Assembly (NCBI GenBank): GCA_022709605.1
Contig: JAKLIM010000002.1
Location: forward strand, 1-27,882
Source: Bacteroidota bacterium
GTDB taxonomy: Bacteria > Bacteroidota > Bacteroidia > Bacteroidales > Paludibacteraceae
DNA length: 27,882 bases
Reading direction: 5' to 3'
Part shown: piece after piece, positions 16,504-25,339 of the stretch
Numbering within the stretch: the first letter of the stretch is position 1
Layout: the number at the start of each line of letters is the position of its first letter
The notes under the pieces: generated by a model
Told to the model about the DNA's origin: nothing
Database searches by the model: none
The model's input: only the letters and a program-made list of their open reading frames with translations
Made by a program: the position numbers and the translations under genes

Positions 16504-17919
16504 ATGATACCAACAAAACAAACATTCGGAGTAATTATTGCTACCCGCAATATTTTTAACTCAAAATTAGCTACCGATGCTCGCGTCAAAGTGCTTGACA
16601 AATTGGAGAATATGGGTTTCAACACCATTATTTTACCTTCGGAAGAAACACCAACCGGAAATATCGAAGGATATGCCGATGCTGTAAAATGTGCGGAATT
16701 GTTTCGCAAAAATCAGGATAGTATTGAAGGCGTTATCGTGGTGCTACCTAATTTTGGCGACGAACTGGGCGTGGTAAATTCTATCAAAATGTCAGGATTG
16801 AAAGTGCCGGTTTTGGTTCAGGCAGTTGACGATGACAATGACAAAGTGGATGTAAAAAGTCGTCGCGATGCTTTCTGCGGAAAACTTTCGGTATGCAATA
16901 ATTTTTACCAGTATGGCATTAAATTTACCGATACTACCTATCATACCTACAGTCTTGATAGTAAAGAATTCACTGCTGATATTCTGAAATTTGCCGGTAT
17001 TTGTCGTGTGGTAAAAGGTTTGAAAGGGCTGCGTGTAGGTGCAATTGGAACTCGCCCGATTGGTTTTCAAACCATGCGTTTCAGCGAGAAAATTCTTCAA
17101 ATGTGCGATATAACGATTGTTCCGGTTGACATGTCCGAAATTATTGCCGCAGCCGAAAAAATCAGCGAAACCGATCCGGCTGTCATCGAAAAAGTGGAAG
17201 CCATACAGAATTATGGTTCATGTTCCATTGTTCACAAAGGTAAAATAGCCAAACAGGCTCGTTTTGGACTGGCTGTTGAAAACTGGATCCAGGAAAATAA
17301 CATCGATATTTCGGCCATTCAATGTTGGGAATCTATTGAGAAAAATTACGGTTGTGCAGCCTGCGTAACCATGAGTATGATGGGCGAAAAACTGATGCCA
17401 TCGGCCTGTGAAGTGGATGTGGCAGGTACAATTTCGATGTACGCACTGGCCTTGGCAGCTAATACACCTTCTGCAATTCTGGATTGGAATAATAATTTTG
17501 CCGAAGATCGCAACAAAGTAGTTTGTACGCATTGCAGTAATTATCCAAAATCATTTTTCCAAAACGATATAGAAATCGGCACGTTGGATGTACTCGGAAC
17601 GGTTTTGGGCGATGAGGATACTTTCGGAGCAGTAAAAGGCAAAGTGGCTGCCGGCAATATGACTTATTTCCGCATTTCGACCGATGACATGAAAGGCACG
17701 GTAAAAACCTATCTTGGCCAAGGTAAAATGACAGATGATCCGTATGGAATGGATGGTGGAATTGCTGTTTGCGAAATTCCAAATCTTCAGAATTTGATGA
17801 AATATATGTGTAAAAACGGATTTGAGCATCATGTGGCCATGGTTCGTGGAAATGTAGCTGAAATTTTGGAAGAGGCCATCGGAAACTACTTAGGCTGGGA
17901 AGTTTATACCCATAAATAA
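16504..17919 (+). CDS. L-fucose/L-arabinose isomerase-family protein; candidate D-apiose isomerase
   Basis: 471 residues, somewhat short of FucI (about 590) and near AraA (about 500). Residues 1-165 are a Rossmann-like N domain, about 170-330 the second domain, and about 335-471 the C-terminal barrel. Candidate metal ligands are E303 (SACEVDVAG) and D327 (AILDWNN). They are 24 residues apart, the same spacing as E337 and D361 of E. coli FucI as I recall them; H343 (CTHC) and H442/H443 (FEHHVAM) are possible third ligands. It is the last gene of the operon, 25 bases after the kinase, and a strong hairpin follows. The expected reaction is aldose-ketose isomerisation with Mn2+. In this context it would turn an imported aldose into the ketose the kinase phosphorylates; apiose is the best candidate. 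Substrate remains an inference, and I do not know whether the characterised apiose isomerases belong to this family. Confidence 0.82.
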   Translation: MIPTKQTFGVIIATRNIFNSKLATDARVKVLDKLENMGFNTIILPSEETPTGNIEGYADAVKCAELFRKNQDSIEGVIVVLPNFGDELGVVNSIKMSGLKVPVLVQAVDDDNDKVDVKSRRDAFCGKLSVCNNFYQYGIKFTDTTYHTYSLDSKEFTADILKFAGICRVVKGLKGLRVGAIGTRPIGFQTMRFSEKILQMCDITIVPVDMSEIIAAAEKISETDPAVIEKVEAIQNYGSCSIVHKGKIAKQARFGLAVENWIQENNIDISAIQCWESIEKNYGCAACVTMSMMGEKLMPSACEVDVAGTISMYALALAANTPSAILDWNNNFAEDRNKVVCTHCSNYPKSFFQNDIEIGTLDVLGTVLGDEDTFGAVKGKVAAGNMTYFRISTDDMKGTVKTYLGQGKMTDDPYGMDGGIAVCEIPNLQNLMKYMCKNGFEHHVAMVRGNVAEILEEAIGNYLGWEVYTHK

Positions 17920-17925
17920 TTGAAT

Positions 17926-17966
17926 GTTAAGCTTTTCTAAAGTTCTTAACTTTGGAAAAGCTTAAC
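17926..17966 (+). terminator. Long hairpin ending the transketolase/kinase/isomerase operon
   Basis: The left arm 17926-17944 pairs with the right arm 17948-17966 over 19 bp, with a single T/G position and a 3-base loop. It starts 6 bases after the isomerase stop. No long U-run follows, so it may stop polymerase weakly or protect the 3' end of the mRNA. Confidence 0.75.
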
Positions 17967-18718
17967 TTAACATTAATACATCATGAAAAACACACATTAT
18001 TTCCCTTTCTCATTTATTTCAAATAACACGTTTTAAAATTTTTTCGGCAAAATAAGCTAAAAGAACAGAACTCCAAAAATAGCGGTTGTTATTTCCACAC
18101 TTAACAATTCCTGATTTGTGATGTTGGGCGAATACTTTTTGATATTTCCCTCTTTTTGGCAGCAAGTAAATATCGGATTAGTTGTTTTAATAGCAGTGGC
18201 AATAGAAATAATTAATTCAAAATCTAAAAAATTAAGCCCTAATTTTCAGTTTAAATAACACAAATTTTTAAGAGACAGTAAAAATCATTTTTAAATGGAT
18301 TTTTACTATTTCTAAGCCCTTTACATACTCAATAAAAACAAAATTTTAAAATATTATTTTGTTAATTGTATGTTTTTCAATGTTACATGTAGTTGCAAAA
18401 CAACATGTTGAGCAATAAACCAGGTTTGAAACGAGCTATAAAACCTCGATGCAAACAGATGCAGCAGAAGTGAAGTTAATAAACACTTTTTTTGAGGAAT
18501 AATACTGAATATACTGTAGCGGGTTTATCGGATGGAGGCAATTCTTTCAAAATCTGTTTTATGTCAAAATGCAGGCAAAAAAAGATTGGGCTACCAATGA
18601 AACCTGATATTTATTTACGAATTATTCAAATTTTGTAACCTTAAATGAGAGAAAAAATATCTGAATTTTCAAATAAAATCTCTCAAAAACTAAATATCTA
18701 ATTTAAAAAAAAATCATT
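17967..18718. other. Long non-coding stretch upstream of susC-like gene
   Basis: About 750 AT-rich bases. I find only chance-length open frames (17-22 codons, e.g. ATGs at 17982, 18450 and 18534), no SusR/HTCS regulator and no sigma/anti-sigma pair. A TTTTG at 18631 with a weak TATCTG at 18658 could be a promoter, but it is poor. The region probably holds the susC leader and control sites that I cannot define. Confidence 0.5.
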
Positions 18719-21700
18719 ATGAAAGAAAACAAGATGAACTATCGAAGTGCTTATTGTAGCATTACTGAGCCGTCACAATTCCTCAGGGGAAATGGCTTAA
18801 AGATTTTTTTTACATTTTTACTGGTTCTCAGTATTCAATTTGCTTCAGCGCAAATTAAGGTAACCGGAAATGTTACCGACAACAATGGAATACCCCTTAT
18901 TGGTGTTAATGTTGTTATTATTGGTACTGATCAGGGTACAATTACCAATGTAAAAGGCAATTACTCACTCAATGCGGCGGCTGATGCTCAGCTAAAATTT
19001 AATTATGTAGGTTATAACGAAGTAAGTCTGAATGTAAATGGACGTACCGTTATTAATGTACAAATGGCCGAAAGCACAAAAGATCTTGAGGAAGTTGTAG
19101 TTGTAGGTTATGGTCAGGTTCGTAAAAGAGATTTAACCGGATCCATTGCATCATTTGGTGCTGATAAACTCAAAGACAGACCTTACGGCAATGCCCTTCA
19201 ATCGCTTTCAGGACAAGTTTCCGGAGTTCAAATTACTCAATCGCAAGGTGCACCCGGAATGGCTCCTTCTATCAAAGTGCGTGGAGCATCTTCTATCAAT
19301 GCAGGTACTACTCCTTTGTACGTTATCGATGGTATTCCTCTGGAAGACAACACGGTAAGAAGTGGCGATGGTGCAAGCAGCAGTAGCAATATGGATTTCA
19401 ACCGAAACCCTTTGAACAATATTAATCCAAATGATATTGAATCAATTGAAGTGTTGAAAGATGCTTCATCCGCAGCTATTTATGGTTCACGCGGAGCTAA
19501 TGGTGTGGTTATTATAACAACAAAACAAGGGAAAGCCGGAAAAACAAAAATTGACGCCAGTTATGAATTTGGAGTATCTCAGGTGAATCGCCGAATCGAA
19601 ACCATGGACGCAAAGGAATGGATGCAATTTGAAACTGCTGCCCGAAATAATACCTGGGCAACTATTTTAAAAACAAATCCAACTGCCGTTCGTGGTAATA
19701 ACACAAAAATACCCGTAGAATTTTCGGATCCTGCCTGGTTGGAACGCATAGGCAATGGTACGGATTGGCAAGATGTTTTATTCAGAACTGCTTATTCACA
19801 CAATGTTCAACTTTCGGCATCGGGTGGAAACGAAAAATCACAGTTTATGGTTTCCGGTGGATATTTAAACTCAGAAGGCGTGGTTGATCAAAATGAATAT
19901 GACCGCATTACACTTCGCTCGAACATGAAACATAAAATCAGCGATAAATTAAATATCGGTGTAAATATTGGACTTACCCGCACCAATGATGCATCATTCG
20001 GAACTGCAGGTAAATCCGATGCTGTAAGTCTTAGTGTTCAAAGTGCACCAATCTTCCCGCTTTATGTTGAAACAGGTAGTTTAGGATTTAAAGATCCAAC
20101 TTCTATTTGGAATACTTTTGCAAAATATGGCTTCCAACTTTGGCATCCCTACTCGCTAACCCGCGAAATGACCAAAAAGAAACTCACCAATGTTACAACT
20201 GCCAATTCATTTGCCGAATGGAATATCACCAAAGACTTAAGCTTTAAAACTGCCATGAGTGCTAATATTGAGGATTCGCATTATTCATCGTACTGGAATG
20301 AAGGCCAAAAATGGGGATATTCCGGTTGGGTAAATGCTACCGGCAATTTTATTACCATGCAATCGTTTAACTGGGTGTGGGAAAATACACTGAATTATAA
20401 CAAAACTTTTAACAAAGATCATGTAGTTTCAGGACTTTTAGGATATACTGCTCAGGAGCAAAAATATGAGTATAGCAATATGACATCCGGTTCATTTCCT
20501 AACGATATGGTAAAAACACTGAATGCAGGGAAAGTAACATCAGGTAGCACCACCGAACAGGAATGGTCATTATTGTCATATCTGGCTCGTGCAACTTATG
20601 CTTATAAAGATAAATATCTGGCATCAGCCACTTTACGTGCCGATGGTTGCTCCAGATTTGGCGAAAATAACCGTTGGGGTTACTTTCCATCAGCTTCATT
20701 GGGTTGGAGAATTAAAGAGGAATCGTTTATGAGCAATTTAACATGGGTTGACAACCTCAAACTTCGCTTAAGTTATGGCGAAACCGGTAATAATCAAATT
20801 CCTAACTATGGTTCAGTTGGGTTACTTGGCTATTCTTCTTATGTTTCAGGGGCCAATGTTGTTCAGGGTATTTATACCAATTCATTTCCTGATCGCAGCT
20901 TAAAATGGGAAAAAACATCACAAACCAACCTTGGTTTGGATGGAACAGTATTGAACCAACGCGTTAATTTTTCTTTGGATGTATATTATTCAAACACGCG
21001 CGATTTGTTGCTAAACGTACCAATTCCTGCACTTACAGGCTTCCAGTCGACACTTACAAACATTGGTAAACTCGAAAACAAAGGTATTGAGTTTTCACTT
21101 TCAACAAAAAATCTGGTTGGTGACTTCACATGGACTACCGATTTCAATATTTCGGCCAATCGGAATAAAGTATTGAAACTTGGTGCTAACGATGCCCCGA
21201 TTTTGCTAAACATAAACGATGCTATTTCAAAAACCGAAGTTGGTCAGCCTATTGGCAATTATTTTGGTTATATTTTCGATGGTGTAATCATGAGCCAGGC
21301 CGAACTCGACGGCAAAACATATCCTGTATGGCCAGGAAGCGAACCCGGCGATCCAAAAGTTCGTGATGTAAACGGCGATAATAAAATTGATTCGAACGAT
21401 CGTACTATTATTGGTAACTATCAACCTGATTTTTCGTGGGGTATGACCAATACATTCGGATACAAAGGCGTTGAACTTTCTATAATGTTAACAGGTGTGG
21501 AAGGTGCTGAAATTATGAATCAACATGCTCGTTTCCTTAAATCGTTTAATGGTGACCGTAATGCATATCAATATGTTACAAACTATTGGAAATCGGATGC
21601 TGATCCGGGTAACGGAAAAATCAACAAACCCAGAGTAACTCAAAACACAGTTCAGTCTTTAAGTTCTTCTTATTGGGTGGAAGATGGATCATTTTTACGG

Positions 21701-21928
21701 GTTAAAAATATTCGTTTAGGTTATAATTTGCCTTCAGCTCTTGTAAACAAATTTAAAATTGGTGGAGCAAAACTTTATGTAAACATGGAAAATGTGTATG
21801 TAGTTTCAGATTATTCAAACTACGATCCTGAAGGAAGTACTTATCAGGCCGGTGTTTTGGTAGGATTCGATTATGGCGCATATCCAAATCCATTTGTTGC
21901 AACTGCAGGTATAACCATTAATCTATAA
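18719..21928 (+). CDS. SusC-like TonB-dependent outer-membrane transporter
   Basis: 1069 residues with a long charged N-region before the signal peptide (hydrophobic 29-42, cleavage after FASAQ at 45). Residues 46-117 are a carboxypeptidase-regulatory-like domain (VTGNVTDNNGIPLIGVNVV). The SusC signature DLEEVVVVGYG (122-132) leads into the plug (about 135-270; VRGASSINAGTTPLYVIDG, IEVLKDASSAAIYGSRGANG). The rest is a 22-strand barrel ending in an aromatic-poor TAGITINL. No secretin/STN domain is present, so it should not signal to an anti-sigma factor. With the SusD-like lipoprotein 56 bases downstream it forms an outer-membrane importer for oligosaccharides. From the neighbours I infer pectin or RG-II fragments, but specificity cannot be read from the sequence. 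Confidence 0.95.
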   Translation: MKENKMNYRSAYCSITEPSQFLRGNGLKIFFTFLLVLSIQFASAQIKVTGNVTDNNGIPLIGVNVVIIGTDQGTITNVKGNYSLNAAADAQLKFNYVGYNEVSLNVNGRTVINVQMAESTKDLEEVVVVGYGQVRKRDLTGSIASFGADKLKDRPYGNALQSLSGQVSGVQITQSQGAPGMAPSIKVRGASSINAGTTPLYVIDGIPLEDNTVRSGDGASSSSNMDFNRNPLNNINPNDIESIEVLKDASSAAIYGSRGANGVVIITTKQGKAGKTKIDASYEFGVSQVNRRIETMDAKEWMQFETAARNNTWATILKTNPTAVRGNNTKIPVEFSDPAWLERIGNGTDWQDVLFRTAYSHNVQLSASGGNEKSQFMVSGGYLNSEGVVDQNEYDRITLRSNMKHKISDKLNIGVNIGLTRTNDASFGTAGKSDAVSLSVQSAPIFPLYVETGSLGFKDPTSIWNTFAKYGFQLWHPYSLTREMTKKKLTNVTTANSFAEWNITKDLSFKTAMSANIEDSHYSSYWNEGQKWGYSGWVNATGNFITMQSFNWVWENTLNYNKTFNKDHVVSGLLGYTAQEQKYEYSNMTSGSFPNDMVKTLNAGKVTSGSTTEQEWSLLSYLARATYAYKDKYLASATLRADGCSRFGENNRWGYFPSASLGWRIKEESFMSNLTWVDNLKLRLSYGETGNNQIPNYGSVGLLGYSSYVSGANVVQGIYTNSFPDRSLKWEKTSQTNLGLDGTVLNQRVNFSLDVYYSNTRDLLLNVPIPALTGFQSTLTNIGKLENKGIEFSLSTKNLVGDFTWTTDFNISANRNKVLKLGANDAPILLNINDAISKTEVGQPIGNYFGYIFDGVIMSQAELDGKTYPVWPGSEPGDPKVRDVNGDNKIDSNDRTIIGNYQPDFSWGMTNTFGYKGVELSIMLTGVEGAEIMNQHARFLKSFNGDRNAYQYVTNYWKSDADPGNGKINKPRVTQNTVQSLSSSYWVEDGSFLRVKNIRLGYNLPSALVNKFKIGGAKLYVNMENVYVVSDYSNYDPEGSTYQAGVLVGFDYGAYPNPFVATAGITINL

Positions 21929-21984
21929 TAACCGAAAATAATAAAAAACATACGTATTATTGATAAATTTTTAAAATTAAATAT

Positions 21985-23394
21985 ATGAAAAAAATTAAAT
22001 ATTTATTGGCTGTTCTGAGCTTTTCACTCATAGGTTGTGGTGATAGTTTCCTGGATCGCGCACCGATTTCGAACATGAACGATCTTGATTTTTATAAAAC
22101 AGAAAAAGATTTCACAACTTCATTATGGTCAGGGTATAATGGTTTATATACACTATATGGCCCCGAAAGTCTTCCCTCTTTTTTTGGAGAATTGATGTCA
22201 GATAACGCATATAGCGATAATACAGCCGGAACAGTACAAGACTACGAAGCGTTCGAAAATCATACAATGAATGAAAACAATGTACTGGTATTAGGATATT
22301 GGAACAGTTACTACGCAACTATTTTTATTCTGAATAACATTATTTACAAAAGTGCAGACTCTGATTTTGCCACTAAAGATGCACTCATTGCCGAAGCCAG
22401 ATTTTTACGAGCATTGTGTTATTTCGACATGGTACGTGCCTGGGGCGATGTGCCTTTAGTAACCGAACCATTAACAATTGAGGATGCTTATAAATCAGGA
22501 AGAACTCCTCAAGCCGATGTTTATACTCAAATAGTTGCCGATCTGGAATTTGCAGCAAGCAAATTGCCTTTAAAAGCGGGTCAACGATTTGTTGGTGCGG
22601 CGAGTCAGGAAGCAGCCAATACTTTACTCGGTAAAGTATATCTCACCATGGGAAACAAATCGAAAGCTGCTGAAACATTGTTGAAAGTGTACGGAAAGTT
22701 TTCATTGGTGCCTTATGCCGATTTATGGAATAAAACCAAGAAAAATGGTGCAGAATCTATTTTCGAAATTCAATACAAAGGTGGAAAAGCAAATCCATAT
22801 AGTTCATATTGGGCAATGTTCACACCACTCGACAACCGTATTGTAACTGCCTGGGGTGGTGGCATGAATCAAGTAACCAGCGATTTATGGACTGCTTACG
22901 AAACCGGTGATCCACGACGAGATATATCAATTCAGGATGGTTATACAACTGCCGGTGGCATTAAAGTTGATGTAAAATATACTATTAAATGGAAAGATGC
23001 AACGGCTGAACTCAATGGATTACGCGAAGCTGCCGACAATAATTTTATTGTGCTACGGTATGCCGATGTACTATTAATGTTAACCGAAGCCACCGGCGAT
23101 GCTAAATATCTGAATGAAGTACGCACAAGAGCCGGACTTCCGTTGTACGGTGCTGCGGGTTATCCGGCAGCATATAATACTGTGGCATTGGCTTGCGAAC
23201 ACGAACGTCAGGTAGAATTTGCTATGGAATTCCACCGTTGGTTCGATCTGAAACGCACAGGCAGAGCCATTGAAGTAATAAAAAAATCGAGCAAAAACAT
23301 TACCTTGAGTCCAAATCAATTGGTATTGCCAATTCCTTTGGAAGTAATTACACAAAATCCAGATGTAATTACTCAAAACGAAGCATATAAATAA
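21985..23394 (+). CDS. SusD/RagB-like glycan-binding lipoprotein
   Basis: 469 residues. A lipoprotein signal ends at SLIGC, with C18 as the lipidated residue, followed by GDSFLDRAP, the usual start of mature SusD proteins. Residues 60-210 carry the TPR-like helical part (ARFLRALCYFDMVRAWGDVPL at about 137-157). RYADVLLMLTEA (about 354-365) and the C-terminal FAMEFHRWFDLKRTG (about 412-426) are SusD hallmarks. It forms the surface lid of the SusC-like transporter and binds the incoming glycan. A clean terminator follows, so susC/susD is a two-gene unit with no enzyme attached. Confidence 0.95.
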   Translation: MKKIKYLLAVLSFSLIGCGDSFLDRAPISNMNDLDFYKTEKDFTTSLWSGYNGLYTLYGPESLPSFFGELMSDNAYSDNTAGTVQDYEAFENHTMNENNVLVLGYWNSYYATIFILNNIIYKSADSDFATKDALIAEARFLRALCYFDMVRAWGDVPLVTEPLTIEDAYKSGRTPQADVYTQIVADLEFAASKLPLKAGQRFVGAASQEAANTLLGKVYLTMGNKSKAAETLLKVYGKFSLVPYADLWNKTKKNGAESIFEIQYKGGKANPYSSYWAMFTPLDNRIVTAWGGGMNQVTSDLWTAYETGDPRRDISIQDGYTTAGGIKVDVKYTIKWKDATAELNGLREAADNNFIVLRYADVLLMLTEATGDAKYLNEVRTRAGLPLYGAAGYPAAYNTVALACEHERQVEFAMEFHRWFDLKRTGRAIEVIKKSSKNITLSPNQLVLPIPLEVITQNPDVITQNEAYK

Positions 23395-23402
23395 TCCAGT
23401 TT

Positions 23403-23437
23403 AAAAAGTCTGAGCCTTAACGGGTTCAGACTTTTTT
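23403..23437 (+). terminator. Intrinsic terminator of the susC/susD unit
   Basis: An 11-bp perfect stem (AAAAAGTCTGA at 23403-23413 with 23426-23436) is extended by G-U and two C-G pairs and closed by a 6-base loop. A T-run at 23432-23437 follows. It starts 8 bases after the susD-like stop. Confidence 0.93.
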
Positions 23438-23839
23438 ATTTTTGAATTTTAAACATTATTATAAATGCAAAAACAATCATTGGATTAGTCATGTAATTGC
23501 CCGAAGCCGGTTTTTTTATAAAAAGAAAAAAGTAGCATTGGATTTTGCTGCAAAATAAAATAAATGAATTAGATTACAATTCGTTAGTTTAATATTTTTT
23601 CTAAAACAAGCTGAAATGAAGGTAATTAACTGTGATTTTGGTTCATAAATGGCAGTTCAGTGCATTCAGTTTGCATGGAAAAAGTGAACACATTCAACCG
23701 ACTTTAATCTAAAAACTGCATCCTGATTTCAAACATAACATTTGAAAAATAGTGTTATCTTTGCAGATTGTTATCAAATAGTTTATAAATCAAAGTAAAA
23801 CAATTGGTTTATAAAATCATAAAAAGTAAATTTTAAAAT
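23438..23839. other. Non-coding stretch upstream of ribB
   Basis: About 400 AT-rich bases between the susD terminator and ribB. Apart from the promoter element near 23756 I see no gene. I see no FMN riboswitch: the conserved stems of that element are not recognisable and the leader after the promoter is only about 70 bases. Confidence 0.5.
23756..23763 (+). promoter_or_regulatory. -7 promoter element of ribB-deoR
   Basis: TATCTTTG is a full match to the TAnnTTTG consensus, with the usual GCA following. The -33 element is weak: a TTTG at 23741 is too close (11 bases) and none sits at 19-20 bases. Transcription would begin near 23769, about 70 bases before the ATG. Confidence 0.55.
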
Positions 23840-24460
23840 ATGTCTGAGATTTTTAATTCGGTTGAAGAAGCTATTAATGATATCCGCGAAGGAAAAATTG
23901 TTTTAGTATTTGATGATGTTGCCCGCGAGAATGAAGGTGATTTTATAGCAGCAGCTGATTTGATTACGCCTGAAATTATTAATTTCATGGCAAAGTTTGG
24001 TCGTGGATTGATTTGCGTAGCCATTACTGAAGAACGTGCTCAGGAACTTAAACTTCAACGCATGGTTGAAGAAAATACAGCAACAATGTCAACGGCATTT
24101 ACTGTATCGGTCGATTTACTCGGACAGGGTTGCACTACCGGCATTTCAGCATCCGACAGGGCAAAAACAGTTTCTGCTCTTGTTAACAAAAACACCAAAC
24201 CCGAAGAACTTGGCCGACCCGGACATATTTTCCCGCTTATCGCCCATCCGCAAGGAGTGATTGCCAGAATGGGGCACACCGAAGCTTCGGTTGATTTACC
24301 GTCGCTTGCAGGTCTGAATCCTTGTGGTGTACTTGTTGAAGTTATGAATGATGATGGTACAATGGCGCGATTAACCGATTTAATAAAGGTTGCAAGTGAA
24401 CATAATATAAAACTTATTTCTATCACACAATTGGCCGATTACCGTATAAAAAATTTATAA
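23840..24460 (+). CDS. ribB: 3,4-dihydroxy-2-butanone 4-phosphate synthase (stand-alone RibB)
   Basis: 206 residues, one DHBP synthase domain with no GTP cyclohydrolase II part (E. coli RibB is 217; many Bacteroidota carry a fused RibBA). The active-site loop DDVARENEGD is at 25-34. TAFTVSVD, TTGISASDRAKT (about 103-114), RPGHIFPLIA (about 132-141) and GHTEASVDL (about 150-158) are the remaining family blocks. It converts ribulose-5-phosphate to DHBP and formate for riboflavin synthesis, in the cytoplasm. It is followed 2 bases later by a DeoR-type regulator, so the two are surely cotranscribed, an unexpected pairing for a riboflavin gene. Confidence 0.94.
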   Translation: MSEIFNSVEEAINDIREGKIVLVFDDVARENEGDFIAAADLITPEIINFMAKFGRGLICVAITEERAQELKLQRMVEENTATMSTAFTVSVDLLGQGCTTGISASDRAKTVSALVNKNTKPEELGRPGHIFPLIAHPQGVIARMGHTEASVDLPSLAGLNPCGVLVEVMNDDGTMARLTDLIKVASEHNIKLISITQLADYRIKNL

Positions 24461-24462
24461 TC

Positions 24463-25230
24463 ATGCTACAAAACCAACGCCGTGAAAAAATTCTTGAATT
24501 AATTCAGGAAGATGGACATGCTAAGGTAACTAATCTTAGCCGCATCTTTAAAGTTACTGAAGTTACCATCCGTCAGGATTTGGAACATCTTGAAAAAGAA
24601 GGTTTTATTTTTCGTGAACATGGTGGTGCTTACCTCAAAAACATTGATTTGAATGTTAGGAACTTTAGTTTACAAAATCAGCTAAACTTGTCGGAAAAAA
24701 TGATTATTGCCCGTAAAGCTGCTGAATACATTCACAATGGTGATACCATAATATTAGACTCAGGCTCTACAACTACTGAAATTGCTAAATTACTAACAGG
24801 TTATAATAACCTCACAATCATTACTAATGCGCTCAATATTGCGCTGATTTTAGGAGCTCAGGCCGGAATTAATGTCGTGGTGACCGGTGGTGAGTTTAAA
24901 GCCCCTACTTTATCGCTCACAGGACAAAAAGCAGCCGATTTCTTTCAGAACTTACATGTTGACAAACTTTTTTTAGCCACTGCAGGAATTGCGCTTAAAT
25001 CAGGTCTTACTTATCCGGGCATAAGTGACATTTGTGTAAAACGTGCAATGATAGAATCTGCAAATGAAATATATCTTGTGGCTGATTCAACTAAAATAGG
25101 TAAAAATGCATTTGCAAGTTTAGGGGCTCTATCACTTATCAATTATCTTATCACCGACTCAAAAATTAAAGAAGAGGACATCGAATGGCTTAAAACCTAT
25201 GACGTACAGTTTATTATTGCAGAGGATTAG
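24463..25230 (+). CDS. DeoR/GlpR-family transcriptional regulator
   Basis: 255 residues, the usual length. An N-terminal winged helix-turn-helix (5-58: RREKILELIQ, VTEVTIRQDLEHLEKEGFIFREHGGA) is followed by a DeoR sensor domain (about 75-250) with GDTIILDSGSTTTEIA, ITNALNIA, VVTGGEF and VADSTKIGKNAFASLG. Such regulators are usually repressors released by phosphorylated sugars. Its target is not visible. By position it could control ribB itself, the susC/D unit or the kinase operon, whose products (ketose phosphates) are plausible ligands. The neighbouring minus gene converges on it, leaving a 109-base gap with no clear terminator. Confidence 0.92.
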   Translation: MLQNQRREKILELIQEDGHAKVTNLSRIFKVTEVTIRQDLEHLEKEGFIFREHGGAYLKNIDLNVRNFSLQNQLNLSEKMIIARKAAEYIHNGDTIILDSGSTTTEIAKLLTGYNNLTIITNALNIALILGAQAGINVVVTGGEFKAPTLSLTGQKAADFFQNLHVDKLFLATAGIALKSGLTYPGISDICVKRAMIESANEIYLVADSTKIGKNAFASLGALSLINYLITDSKIKEEDIEWLKTYDVQFIIAED

Positions 25231-25339
25231 CATTTCAGAACCAACATTTGTTTTTGATGGAAATAAACAATTAAAAACTTGGAATCAATCATTTTCTTGC
25301 AACAACAAAGCATTCATTCATAGACATTTCTGTGTAATT

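Noticed and set aside
12992..17919. Sulfoquinovose transketolase pathway
   Set aside because: That route also uses a split transketolase, but no sulfoquinovosidase or sulfo-sugar exporter is seen, a kinase is present, and the flanking enzymes are RG-II-specific.
23499..23518. Small CCG/CGG hairpin followed by a T-run
   Set aside because: Only a 3-bp stem; it lies after a much better terminator and ends no gene.
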